A stretch of 25,098 bases of DNA from the IMG/VR virus record IMGVR_UViG_3300003937_000019, positions 1 to 25,098 of that record; one strand, given 5' to 3'. The notes beneath the pieces are model-generated. The model was not told the origin of the DNA. It worked only from the letters and a program-made list of their open reading frames with translations, and did no database searches. Positions 1 through 10,700 of the stretch are shown here, one piece after another. This DNA is from a virus. The stretch's first letter is position 1, and each line of letters starts with the position of its first letter. A program made the position numbers and the translations under genes.

Positions 1-23
1 AATTCAGCTTAAAGGAGGATAAT

Positions 24-317
24 ATGACAATGCCAGCGTCATTAGCAGGAGATATGTCTTTGGGACATACAGGATTTAGTCCATCTCCCATTACACCAAC
101 AACAGTTGGAGTTATTGTAATGGGTAAACCGCCCCATGTTTTAGGGGATATGATTGGGCCTCATGTTCTTGGACAGGCGGTTCATCCCGGCGCTATTTTA
201 AAAACTTCTTCCAAAACCTTTTTTGGCAGCCCCCCTAAAGGAGCGGCACGATTAATGGATAAAGGAAATTGTGGTGCAATGGTAATGGGTTCTGGTGGAC
301 AAGTGTTATTAGCATAG
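24..317 (+). CDS. PAAR-domain spike-tip protein (T4 gp5.4-like)
   Basis: A 97-aa protein that is almost entirely a PAAR-type domain. This family forms a small metal-stabilised cone that sharpens the central spike of contractile tails (gp5.4 on the gp5 needle in T4). The sequence shows short Gly/Pro/His-rich repeats: GHTGFSPSP near residue 14, KPPHVLGDMIGPHVLG near 35-51, and a late Cys in DKGNCGAMVMGSGG near 79-92. His residues plus one late Cys are the usual Zn ligands of PAAR proteins. Length is normal for the family (about 95-100 aa). A strong AAAGGAGG (11-18) sits 5 nt before ATG 24; a second in-frame ATG at 30 is spaced less well. The stop overlaps the Shine-Dalgarno of the next ORF. The gp5 hub/lysozyme gene expected nearby is not in the window. 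Confidence 0.9.
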   Translation: MTMPASLAGDMSLGHTGFSPSPITPTTVGVIVMGKPPHVLGDMIGPHVLGQAVHPGAILKTSSKTFFGSPPKGAARLMDKGNCGAMVMGSGGQVLLA

Positions 318-325
318 GAGGATAA

Positions 326-490
326 ATGGCTTTAGAGTGGAAAAACCCAGGAAAATCTAAACCAGAAATGGTTAAGACATTAGAAGATCTTAAAAATGCA
401 GCAACTGTGGCAATTCGTGAATTAAAGGAAAGAAGAGAAATGTTAGAGAAAAAACTTTCAAAGGATGAAGATGGCGAAATGGGAAAGTAA
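326..490 (+). CDS. Small helical protein of unknown function, 54 aa
   Basis: A short ORF that fills the gap between the PAAR gene and the 638-aa gene. It begins MALEWKNPGKSKPEMVKTLE and ends in EDGEMGK. AGGAGG at 316-321, overlapping the PAAR stop codon, lies 4 nt before ATG 326, so initiation looks efficient. The product is charged, lacks Cys, and from about residue 14 reads as one long amphipathic helix with Leu/Ile/Val at heptad-like spacing, consistent with a short coiled coil. Its last 20 nt overlap the start of the next gene, suggesting translational coupling. I do not recognise a family. By position it could be a minor virion component or assembly chaperone, but nothing in the sequence proves that. 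Confidence 0.7.
   Translation: MALEWKNPGKSKPEMVKTLEDLKNAATVAIRELKERREMLEKKLSKDEDGEMGK
460..465 (+). promoter_or_regulatory. Ribosome binding site deciding the start at 471
   Basis: AAAGGA lies inside the end of the 54-aa ORF. It is 5 nt upstream of ATG 471 but overlaps the alternative in-frame ATG at 465, which would leave no spacer. Start 471 is therefore preferred for the following gene. Confidence 0.6.
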
Positions 491-2387
491 AACTTTAGCT
501 GAAAGTGGTATTATAAAAGCAGTGGGTGAACAGGCTACTGCTGCCATCGAGAGTGTTAATGCTATAATGACATTAATTTCTGGTGGGGCAGAAGTAGCAA
601 AGCTATTTCTTACTGCTTTAGGAAACCCCGCAGCTGCAGCAATAGCTCTGCTTGCTGATCAAATAATTGCCGCTCTTAATGATTATAAAGAGTTGGGGTT
701 TTTTGCTCTAGTTATCAATCCATTTGATGAAAATTATGGGGGAAAAATAAAAGGAGAATATGGTCTTGAAATGGTTACAGATGATAATGGAAATCCATAT
801 TTCAAAACTAGTCAAGTAATGAATGCTGATTCTCCATTTGATGGATTTACATTTACTGTAAGTGAGAGATATAGAGAAACTTTAAATCTTGAAAATTTAA
901 CAGCCTTTGAGGGTGGTCCTTGGAGAGATAGAACAGGTAGAGACAAAGAAATGGAAGGATTTGTTCCACCTATTCCAAGAATTGTGTCACCTCCTAAGTT
1001 TGTTCTTGGTGGATATGACCCCGCTACATGGACAGGAACTATTGAATCAGTAGATACTTTTCCTTCTCTACCTGCCCCTGATTGTATAAAATTAATGGCA
1101 GATGCTTTTGATGATGAGGGAGATATTCCAAAATATGAAGTTATTAATAAAACAGAACCTATTTCTAAAGGACCGTTTACAGAGGGTGGAGGTGGAATTT
1201 CTTCTTATGATCCTCTTAAAGAATATCGTGAACCCCTTTTTAAATCTGCAAATACACAATTAACAACCGCAGAAAGAATACCATTAACTCGACAAATACA
1301 ATCTGGTAAACCAAATTATCTAGGAAGTCCAGGAGTTAAGGTTTCAGCTCTTGCTATTGTAGTTGCAGCTGCTGATTTCCAAGAATTTATTGATGGATTT
1401 AAATCTTTGGGAGATTTTTTAGGGGCAGGTGTTCCAGATTTGAGTAAGATAGTTTCAGCACTTGAAGACTTGTTGACTCCAGATCCTATTGCTCTTACAA
1501 TTGAAGTTAATACAACTTATGGAAATTTTGCAGAGGGGGATATTTTCAAAGGAGATGATTCTGGAGCAGTAGGGAAGATTCAAAAAATTGTGAGTGAAGC
1601 GGATTCTGTTAGAACTAGGACAATCTATTCTCTGATGAATGATGTATATGGAGATTTAAATCAGATAGTCAAAGAAGTAATTAATACTAATAGCCCTCCT
1701 ATCTGGAAGGATACTAAAATAGAATATGTACCATTATATGATCCAACGAACCGTTTTATTCCTGGAGAAAAGGTATATCAAGCAGAGGAATTAATTAGAG
1801 ACAATCCAGATGGTACAACATCAAAGAGTTACAGAATTATAGGAAGTCAATATAAAAATAATGTTCTTGGTATGAATTTTGGTAGGGCTGATTTTACTAA
1901 TGAATCTGCTCTTCCCAAATATGGCCACGTTAAAGGAATAGATGCGATTGCTCCCAATTCAACTCCACCAGATTTCTTTTCATTAAAGGCAGCTGAAATG
2001 GTTCCTGGATATACTGATTTCTTTGATGGATTAATAGAAATGGCTAATGGACTTAAAGGATTTGCTGGAGAAACTTCAGAGTTTATAGAATCATTGATTG
2101 AAGTTATAAATGATTTGATTGAATTTTTTGAGGATTTGGTGGCTAAGATTACTGCATTCTTAGAATTTTTCACAAAGGGGCTTCCAGCAACTGGAATTTA
2201 TATGCTTGGAATTACTACTTCAGGAGGTAATGATGCTATAAAATCTGCATTAACTGGTTCGGATGATGCGCCTGGAAGTGAATTGAAATATAGTGGAGGA
2301 GTTCTTTTGGTATCGGTTGAAATTAATGGTATTGATCCTTTGGTTACATTTGGGGGATTACTTGGTTTAGATTTTGAATCAGTCTAA
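471..2387 (+). CDS. Probable virion structural protein next to gp25, unrecognised family (~638 aa)
   Basis: A 638-aa protein (640 aa if ATG 465 is used) with no enzyme motif I can recognise. The N-terminal ~75 residues are Ala-rich amphipathic helix (for example AAAAIALLADQIIAAL), followed by a mixed region with VINPFDENYGG. The middle holds many short Pro/Gly turns (PPIPRIVSPPKFVLGGYDP). Residues ~530-590 form a second hydrophobic/acidic helical stretch (EFIESLIEVINDLIEFFEDL), and the end is a Gly-rich beta-like tail (ATGIYMLGITTSGGND, YSGGVLLVSVEINGID). No signal peptide or clear transmembrane helix is evident. Its place between the PAAR tip and gp25 suggests a baseplate- or hub-associated virion protein. 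I recall similar C-terminal 'GIYML..GG' and 'YSGGVLLV' strings in marine contractile-phage proteins, but cannot verify this. Function is unknown. Confidence 0.75.
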   Translation: MAKWESKTLAESGIIKAVGEQATAAIESVNAIMTLISGGAEVAKLFLTALGNPAAAAIALLADQIIAALNDYKELGFFALVINPFDENYGGKIKGEYGLEMVTDDNGNPYFKTSQVMNADSPFDGFTFTVSERYRETLNLENLTAFEGGPWRDRTGRDKEMEGFVPPIPRIVSPPKFVLGGYDPATWTGTIESVDTFPSLPAPDCIKLMADAFDDEGDIPKYEVINKTEPISKGPFTEGGGGISSYDPLKEYREPLFKSANTQLTTAERIPLTRQIQSGKPNYLGSPGVKVSALAIVVAAADFQEFIDGFKSLGDFLGAGVPDLSKIVSALEDLLTPDPIALTIEVNTTYGNFAEGDIFKGDDSGAVGKIQKIVSEADSVRTRTIYSLMNDVYGDLNQIVKEVINTNSPPIWKDTKIEYVPLYDPTNRFIPGEKVYQAEELIRDNPDGTTSKSYRIIGSQYKNNVLGMNFGRADFTNESALPKYGHVKGIDAIAPNSTPPDFFSLKAAEMVPGYTDFFDGLIEMANGLKGFAGETSEFIESLIEVINDLIEFFEDLVAKITAFLEFFTKGLPATGIYMLGITTSGGNDAIKSALTGSDDAPGSELKYSGGVLLVSVEINGIDPLVTFGGLLGLDFESV

Positions 2388-2394
2388 TAGACAA

Positions 2395-2406
2395 ACTAAA
2401 TAAATA
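2395..2406 (+). promoter_or_regulatory. Candidate T4-type late promoter upstream of gp25
   Basis: The 32-nt gap before gp25 contains ACTAAATAAATA, which includes AATAAATA (2399-2406). This is one base from the T4 late consensus TATAAATA. The octamer ACTAAATA (2395-2402) recurs just after the gp7 stop, upstream of gp8. There is no -35-like element, as expected for sigma-gp55-type late promoters. Promoter activity is inference. Confidence 0.45.
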
Positions 2407-2419
2407 CAATAGAGGGAAA

Positions 2420-2812
2420 ATGCCTACTTACACTAAAGGATTTAAGGACATAGATCTAGATTTTACCGCTAATCCTGTTACTGGAGATGTGGTTACGGTT
2501 AAAGATTCTGTGTCAGTAAAACGAGGAATTAAAAATATTCTTCTAACGGAAGAGGGTGAAAGACTCATGCAACCAGAACTAGGTTCTGGTATTAGAAATA
2601 TGCTTTTTGAGCAAATGACAGATCTCAATGCTCAAAGATTAGAAACTGAAGTATTATCAGCAATTGAAGCATGGGAAGCAAGAGCTGAAGTTATAGAAAT
2701 TGTTGTTACACCGGAAGAAGAAAATAATCGCTACAGGGTTGCCGTTACTTTTAGAATTATTAATGAACTTGAAGAGCAAGAACTGGAGCTTTTTCTACAA
2801 AGAGAGAGATAA
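2420..2812 (+). CDS. 25: Baseplate wedge protein gp25 (GPW/gp25 family)
   Basis: A 130-aa protein close to T4 gp25 (132 aa). The family is a lysozyme-like fold without lytic function. In contractile tails it sits in the wedge core with gp6 and gp53 and contacts the first sheath ring. Hallmarks are visible: an N-terminal segment FKDIDLDFTANPVTGDV, then VKRGIKNILLTEEGERLMQP, then the conserved core QPELGSGIRNMLFE (residues 51-64; the 'EPEFG' loop of the family). The C-terminal half alternates helix (AIEAWEARAEVIEI) and strand (RYRVAVTFRI). An AGAGGG element precedes ATG 2420. The stop is 6 nt before gp6, so the two are almost certainly cotranscribed. Identification is secure from sequence pattern, size and neighbours. 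Confidence 0.95.
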   Translation: MPTYTKGFKDIDLDFTANPVTGDVVTVKDSVSVKRGIKNILLTEEGERLMQPELGSGIRNMLFEQMTDLNAQRLETEVLSAIEAWEARAEVIEIVVTPEEENNRYRVAVTFRIINELEEQELELFLQRER

Positions 2813-2818
2813 CAGAAT

Positions 2819-4705
2819 ATGTCTGATGTTGCTTCAAAACTCAAAGTATCTGAATTAGATTTTGATACTATAAAAACTAATCTAAAAAGTTTTCTAAGTG
2901 ATCAAAATGAATTGTCTGACTACAATTTTGATGGGTCAGCTATGTCTGTTCTTTTAGATGTTCTTGCATATAATACTCATTACAATGCGTTTTATTTGAA
3001 TATGGTTGTAAATGAGATGTTTCTTGATACAGCGTCTATCCGGAATTCTGTAGTATCAAGAGCTAAACATCTTGGTTATACACCATTATCAGTTAGGGGC
3101 GCAAAGGCTTATGTTGATCTTACTATTACTCCAGCAGACACTCCTGCTACTATTGTTATTGAAAAAGATACTCAATTTTCTTCATCAATAAATGGTATCA
3201 GTTATATATTTTCTACATCTAATTCTACTACAGTCAATGTAAATTCTAATGGGATATACACCACAGCAAATGTAGAATTAACACAAGGTGTTCCCCTTAC
3301 TCATCGTTATACAGCAAATACCACAGACCCTGATCAAGCATTTCTATTACCAAATGCTAATACTGATACATCTACTTTGACAGTAAGAATAAAAACCTCA
3401 GCAACTTCTTCAAATCTTTATTCATATGATCTTGCCAATGATACAACAACAGTCAATTCTACAGCAAATGTATATTGGTTAGAAGAATCAGAAGATGGAA
3501 AATATGAGGTGGTATTTGGAGATGATGTCATCGGTAGAAAACCAATTTCTGGTAATATTGTATTACTTTCTTCATTGATCGCAGATGCTACAGAAACTAA
3601 TGGGGCAAGAATATTTGTTCCAGTTGATAGTGTTGGTGGTTATTCTAATGTAGCAATGACTACAAGAACAGTGGCATCTGGTGGATCAGAACGAGATACA
3701 ATTTCTAAAATTAAGTTTAATGCTCCAAGAAATTATCAAGCACAGAATAGAGCAGTAACTATTAGTGATTATATAAGAATTTTACAAAGAGATTATCCTG
3801 CTGCTGAATCAGTTATTGCTTGGGGTGGAGAAACAAGTGATCCACCCGTTTATGGAAAAGTATATATTGCGGTAAAACCCGCAGCTGGACTTACTCTTTC
3901 TACTGCGACAAAAGACTATATTAAGAATACAGTTCTTGGAAAGAGAAATGTAGTTTCCATTACTCCAGAAATTCAAGATCCAGATTATATGTATGTGACG
4001 GTAGATTCAACTGTTAAGTATGATTCAACAATGACTACAAAATCTGCAGATACAATTAAGGCATCAATTTCAAATACAGTATACAATTATGGTGTAGATA
4101 ATCTTCAGAATTTTGCGAATGAATTTAGATATTCCCCTATGGTCAAAAAGATTGATGAAACTGAACCAGCTATTGAGAGCAGTTTGACAACGATAAAACT
4201 TAAACGAACCTTTACTCCAACTTTGGCGACTGCATTGTCATATACCTTAAATTATTCTAATGAACTTTTTGAAATTGCGGGATCTGCATCTGTTTCTAGT
4301 ACACAATTTTCACATCTTGACGATAATGGAGTACTTAGAACTGGATGTGCCTTACAAGACTCTAATGGAGTGATGCAAATTTTTAGGACTGTTGGTGCAG
4401 ATAGGGTTACTGTTGCAAACAATGTTGGAACTGTAACATATGGTACTGGAAAATTGGCACTTACATCCTTTGCTCCAGTAGTTATTACTGATGGTACAGC
4501 AAATGTAGCAATAACAGTTACTTTAGCATCTAGTGATATTACACCAGTTAGGGATCAGATTCTTCTTATTGCAAATTCTGATATTAAACTTGCTATGGTT
4601 GATACTGCTGGTACTGGAACAGATACTTCTGTAAGTTCTACTACTGCTAGTGGTTCTACTACTGGAGGTTCAGCGGGAAGTGGTGGTGCAGGGAGTAGCT
4701 ACTAA
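2819..4705 (+). CDS. 6: Baseplate wedge protein gp6
   Basis: A 628-aa protein matching the size of T4 gp6 (660 aa) and directly following gp25, as in marine T4-like phages. gp6 dimers join neighbouring wedges into the inner baseplate ring. The N-terminus has the family signature: LKVSELDFDTIKTNLKSFL, then DGSAMSVLLDVLAYNTHYNA and MVVNEMFLDTASIRNSVVSR (residues ~40-80). The 'LLDVLAYNTHYNAFY' and 'FLDTA..R.SVVSRA..LGY' strings are the most conserved parts of gp6. Later segments also fit: YEVVFGDDVIGRKP, and RDTISKIKFNAPRNYQAQNR followed by AVTISDYIRILQRDYP (the baseplate-J-like region). The last ~30 residues are Gly/Ser/Thr-rich and probably disordered. The stop codon overlaps the next start (TAATG), with GGGAG at 4691-4695 serving the downstream gene. 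Confidence 0.94.
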   Translation: MSDVASKLKVSELDFDTIKTNLKSFLSDQNELSDYNFDGSAMSVLLDVLAYNTHYNAFYLNMVVNEMFLDTASIRNSVVSRAKHLGYTPLSVRGAKAYVDLTITPADTPATIVIEKDTQFSSSINGISYIFSTSNSTTVNVNSNGIYTTANVELTQGVPLTHRYTANTTDPDQAFLLPNANTDTSTLTVRIKTSATSSNLYSYDLANDTTTVNSTANVYWLEESEDGKYEVVFGDDVIGRKPISGNIVLLSSLIADATETNGARIFVPVDSVGGYSNVAMTTRTVASGGSERDTISKIKFNAPRNYQAQNRAVTISDYIRILQRDYPAAESVIAWGGETSDPPVYGKVYIAVKPAAGLTLSTATKDYIKNTVLGKRNVVSITPEIQDPDYMYVTVDSTVKYDSTMTTKSADTIKASISNTVYNYGVDNLQNFANEFRYSPMVKKIDETEPAIESSLTTIKLKRTFTPTLATALSYTLNYSNELFEIAGSASVSSTQFSHLDDNGVLRTGCALQDSNGVMQIFRTVGADRVTVANNVGTVTYGTGKLALTSFAPVVITDGTANVAITVTLASSDITPVRDQILLIANSDIKLAMVDTAGTGTDTSVSSTTASGSTTGGSAGSGGAGSSY

Positions 4706-7700
4706 TGCAGACTGACGGCGGAGTTCTTTATACTCAAATAGAAGGTCAACTTCCTTCCTTCATTCAGACTAATCATAGTAAATTTACTAAGTTTGTCGAG
4801 AAGTATTATGAATTTCTAGAGCTCAATCTTCTTACCTTTACTGAAGTAAATCTAAATGAAGACAAGCCGATACAAGAAAGCGCTGATGTAACTTATACAG
4901 TTTCAGTTACTACAGGTAATAATGATTTTAGTGCTAACACTAACAAATTTTATCTTGATGGTGCTGTTTCTCCTGATCTCACAATAGACCCTACCAAGAA
5001 GACTATTTTTGACCAAGGTGATATTTCACTTCTTACTCATTATTTAAGAATATCTGATACTCCGGATGGGGTTTGGGGAGTTGGTGGAGAAGAAAATGCT
5101 AATACTGAAGTAACATATTTTTCTGGATCACAAGAAGTTTTGTTTCAAGATGAAGCAGGAAATCAATTTGTGTCAGAAGATGGATTATATGATTTTGTAT
5201 CAGAACTAGATGATGTAGCAAGAACCATCATTGAACCAAATCCAGACAACGCAGGAAAAACTTTTTATTACTATTGTAACACACATTCTGGGATGGGTGG
5301 TACTATTGTTTTTTCTGATATATCTTCTTATATTTCTCTTGAAAATGGAAATACTGAATCAGCTAATGTAAGTACTGATTATATTGATTATGAAAATCCA
5401 AATAGACAGGGTGAACAATTCCTAAGTGGTGAAACACTTCTTGGTGCTAACTCTGGTGCACAAGGAGTTGTTAGAGGTAAGTACTCCACTACACAAGCAT
5501 ATGTTCAAGAAACTAATAATGGTTCATTTCAGGTTGGTGAAACAATTACTGGATTGGAATCTAGAGTTTCTGCTAATGTTAGTTCTTATTCTAGACAACC
5601 TATCAATGCATCCCGAAATGTTAAAGCTTTTCAAGATGTTGATAAAGCACCAGTAGGATTTGTTGAACTTTTTCGTAAGGAGTTTTTACAAGGACTTCCT
5701 ACTGATATGCTTTCTAGGAAGCAGGATGCTCTTAAACGTATTAAAGATTTTTATAGAGCAAAGGGAAATGAAGATTCTTTTAGGTATATTTTTAGACTAC
5801 TCTATGCAAAAGAAAATATAACTTTTTATTATCCTGGTACTGATATTTTGCGATTATCTGATGGTAGATGGACACTTGACAAATCAGTTAAGATAGCAAC
5901 TTCTCTTGCTAATAATATTGGAGCTTTTGTCGGAAGAAAAATAGTTGGTGAAGTTTCTAATGTAACAGCACTTGTAGAAAGATCTGAGAGTTATCAAATA
6001 GGTGCTACAGGTGTTACTGAATTGTATATATCAGGCATTGATGCTAATAATGCAGTTGGGGGATATTCAACGTTTAAGGTTGATGAACTTCTTACAACAA
6101 CTACAGCTGATGATGATGGAAATTATGGGTCTGCGAATACTACTGGAGTTCTTTCTGGTGTAACCATTGATGCTGGTGGGTCGAACTATCTTGTAGGTGA
6201 TGATGTTTTAGTTTCTGGTGGAGGTGGTTCTGAGGCGGCAGCTAAAGTTGCATCAATATCTGATGCTACAATTAGTCAATTTGATCTTATTGATGCTGGA
6301 GATGGGTATACAGTAGGTGATACAGTCTCTTTTGTGAATGAGGGAACTGGTGGAACTGGTGGTGCGGCGCGTGTTAATTCTATTATCCCTACTTTTACTA
6401 CTGTACATATATCAGACATTATTAACACTTTTAAAGATAATAAAATTGATGCTGCAGCATATTCAGCACCGTGGGCAGGATATACTCGAAATAATCATAT
6501 TACTTCAAATTCTACAACTACATTTGATGTTGGTTATGATGGATTATCAGGTTCAGCGCCAAAAGTAGGTGATTTAATAATATCATTTCAGCATCCCCAA
6601 ATGCTTCTTGAAAGTGGAGAAGGAAATATTGGTTTTGAGACAAATTCAGCAAATCTTGGAAGCTTGGGAATTGGAACAGCTGACCGCGTATTGACGGAAA
6701 ATACTACTGGAGTAACAGATGCAAATGGATTTGAAACTATTGCGTCTTATACTCCGGATAGATCTATTTTTGCAACAGTTATTGCAGCAACTGGTTCAAC
6801 TGTTACATATGCCCAAGGATCAGTAATTACTTCATCTTTAACAGGAGAAGTTACTATAAGAGGATTTAGTGATAATGATGTAGTAACTATCTTTGATCTC
6901 ACAAAAAAAGCAGATGGTACAGCAATCACTTCTACTGGAAATGGGGCGGCTTTTTATGCGACTGGTGCAACTTTTAACATTAATGGAACCCCAACCTCTA
7001 ATACAGAAACGGCAGCAACATCTGGAATGGCATCTGTAACAGATATTCAATTAGGTGCTATTCGTGGTATACAAATTCTTTCTTCTGGTCAAGGTTATGA
7101 ATCCATTCCACAAGTTTCAGTCGCAAATACTATTACAGAATCTTACAAAGCAGATGTTTCAAAAACTGGTGCTAATTCTGTTTTTGTTAAACTTGCGAGT
7201 GCTACAGCAAATCTGTTCACTGCTAATACAAGAATTGAAAATGATGCACAAACGGCAGTTGGATTTGTTTTAGATTATATTGACAAACCTACAACTACAC
7301 AATTAGCTACTGGTGGTAGTGTAACTTTGGTGGCTACTGGTAATACTCATCTACGTGTTCAGATGACTACAGCAAATAGTTTTGCGGCTGAGGAAACTTT
7401 AACTATCTATAAAAATGAGGCAGGTGGAGCTCCAATAGGAGTTGGAGATTTTACTACTGCTAATATTGAAGTTTCTTCTGAAACAACCGGAACTTTTACT
7501 CAAGCAATTCATGGATATTCAGCGGGAGAGAAAGTTGTAATAACAAATGTAACTGGGCAGGATGATAATGTTTTTAATAATACTTATACAATTGCTACAG
7601 TTCCTACTACAAATACTTATACTGTTACTCTTTCTAGTGCTCCAACTAGACAATCTGTAAATAATGCTACAATCAGAAAAGTAGTTACCGCAAATACTTC

Positions 7701-10700
7701 TTCGACTAATACTGTCTTTGCGAATACTGGAATACCTGGAAATAATGCAACTATTTCTATTGCATCGATCGCGATTGGTGCTATTGAATCTCTTACAATA
7801 ACCAATTTTGGCGCGAGTTATACTACGGCACCAACTCTAGATGCTACTGGTTCAGGAGATGGAAATGCAACTCTTTCTGCTCAACTTGGTGCTCTGGCAG
7901 AATATGCAGGATATTTTGATGGTAATTATGGTCTATTAAGCACTACAAATAAATTCCAAGACAACTATTATTATCAAGATTTTTCATATGTTATTAAAAC
8001 AGATGTTGATGTAAAAACATACCGTGATAAAATTCTGAATTTGGTACATCCAGCTGGAATGTTTCTATTTGGAGAAATTGCTATTACTTCAGACTCTTCT
8101 GCGAGAATGTTTGATAATGCTACAAGGAATGCAGCATCTACTATTGCTAATACACAACATGGAATTGATGTTCCTTTATATCAACATCATGATATTAAAA
8201 TTCTTGGATCTTCAAATCTTGTGCATAGTATTGCAGAAAGTATGCATAAAACTATATTATTTCCTCCCAATGCATTAAGAGCTATAGATGCGACTGTAGA
8301 AAGTCCGCACACTGATTTTGAATTGATTATGGAACGGAATATAGATGGAATAGCTTTTGAAGAACATGGTGATGCTTTTATACATGAAGGTGTTGGGGAA
8401 TTTCTTTTAGAAAATGATACTGGTGGTAGAGATAGAATTATAAGTGAGACTGTAGATTATATTTTGAATGAAGATGGTACAGTAATAGTACATGAACTTA
8501 AAGATGATACCATCCAGCTGGTTATGGAGCAAGGTGGTTATTATATAGTAGAAGTTGCAATACTTCAATCTGAGTCAGGATATACCTTAGTTGAAGAACA
8601 ATATGGTGCTCGATTTGAGAGTGAGGCGGGGGAAGGCGGACGAAGATTTACTGTAGCACATTCAGCGTCTTCTCTTGGAGGACTTGCTGAAGGTACTACG
8701 TATATGAGGGCGGAAGTTTCTACTGGTGGTGGAATACCTGTTTCTACAGCTGATGTTGGTAATCGACTTGCTTATTTTCAACTAGAATATACTGGTCAGT
8801 CACCCATAAGAATAATGCAAGAGCAAGATGATCCTTCTTATATCTTGAATGAAAATACTGATTTTCAAATTATTCAAGAAGAGGATTTTGGTAGCATTTC
8901 TCTTGAATCAAGTAAGACAGATTTAATCACACTTGAAGATGGTACAGGGGTAATTGATTTAGAGGGTGATGGTGGTTATATTCTTATAGATCAAGACAAT
9001 GCTCTTTCACAAAATCGTATTCTATATGAAGAAGAAAAAATTTCATATCATGTTGTTAATTCTCATCCTCAAGATGAATTTTATATTACTGCAGAGAATA
9101 ATGGAGATTTTTATTTTATCAGACAAGAGGGAATTAGTTCGGCAGATTATGGTGATTTTATATTCCTTGAAGATGGGCGTGTCACGGCTGACTCAATAGA
9201 TGGTGGAAGACTTTTTGGATTTGAGGCTTCAGATGAAAGAGATTATATTACTCTTGAAAGATCTGATTGGGTAAGTGATACTACTATGAAGGGTGAAGAA
9301 ACCATTCCCTTTGGTTATTCACTTCCAATAATACAAATGCCATATGCTGAAACTGGATCTGTCAAGATTGATTTCGGCCCTGCTTATGATCTTTTACTTG
9401 AGGATGGTAGTTATCTAATTCTTGAAGATCCTAATGCACAAGCATATCCAACTTATCTTGCATTTGAAAACACTATGCAAGAAGAAATATCTAAGGATTA
9501 TGTAGTTACAGTTTCTACTGGTACTGCTAATTTAGCAGACATGATTGGGCTAGAAGATGGCACAGGAGTTATAGAGATTGAAGGTGGTTTAGATAAGATT
9601 CTTTCTGAGGCGGGCGGCGATGTAATGCTTGATGTGAGAAGAGATCCAATTGCTTTTGAAATCACACCTAAAGTCACTGTATCAGCAGTAACTTCAGATC
9701 TTATCCTTGAGGATGGTTTTGGTAGTGTGGTACTTGAAGATTCTGAATATACTATGGATCTTTCTAGAAGTATTATTAGACTTGAAGAAGAATTGCTTCC
9801 TTTTGTTTCTCTCACTTCTGGTTCATCTCAATTTCAACATGCTGCTACATGGGGTAGAATAGATGAATACACAATACTTGGAAGTTTAATTTCTGCACAA
9901 GTTGGAGGTAAGGAAGAATTTGTTGCATTTGAATCAGTAGATATAGCACAAGCTGGTGTAGTTCTTCTTGAAGATGATACTGGAAAAATGATTACAGAAA
10001 GATCGGTTATTCCTTCCTTTCCAGATGTTCAACCATTAGAAATAAACATTCCACTATCATCAACATTGGATCAAGCTCCTGGGGATGAAGTTGCACTTGA
10101 AGATGGTTCTGGTGCGGTTAAACTTGAGGGCGATTATATTGGTCTTGAAGATGGTACTGGTGGAATTGCATTAAATCATACTTATGGAAGATTGACAGAG
10201 GAAGATTTTGGTAGACTTGCTACAGAAAGAAGAAGACTTCTAAATGAAATGAATTGGGCAAGGGCTGAATCTGATGGTGCAGTATCTAATTATCTTTATG
10301 AAGCACGGGGTGAATTACAACTCACTGGTGGAGAAGAATATGAACTCTTAGCAGAGAATGGAGATAAGTTTGTAACACAATCTGTTGAAACCTTCCTTTC
10401 AGTTTCTGCTTTCACTACTGAATTGGGAGAGTATTTGGTTCAGGAGTCAGATCAGTCTTCAAGGATAATAGGGGAATTTTCAGCAGATATAGATCAAACC
10501 GCAAAAATACTCTCAGCTGATTATGGAAGAAAAAATGAGGTTATTGGAACAAATACTTCCTTTGAGATAGATTTCGCTTCTCCCCTAACCTTAGAAGATT
10601 ATGAAGATCATTTGTATAGTGCATCTGGGGGTGGAACAATACTTCTTGAAAGAGTAACCTCACAAGATTATTTACTTGTTCTTGAGAATTCTAATGACAG

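Noticed and set aside
465-2387. ATG 465 as the start of the structural gene
   Set aside because: The AAAGGA element overlaps this ATG and leaves no spacer. ATG 471 has proper spacing.
5426-5656. Overlapping + strand ORFs inside gp7 (also 6338-6568, 7055-7273, 8069-8278)
   Set aside because: Leu/Ile-rich translations of the alternative frame of AT-rich coding DNA, without ribosome sites or domain patterns.
9498-9815. Minus-strand ORF of 105 aa within gp7
   Set aside because: It is Ser/Ile/Pro-rich shadow translation antisense to the LEDG repeats, with no ribosome site, while the + frame is clearly coding. The same applies to other minus-strand ORFs such as 1847-2173, 11786-12076 and 23714-23929.
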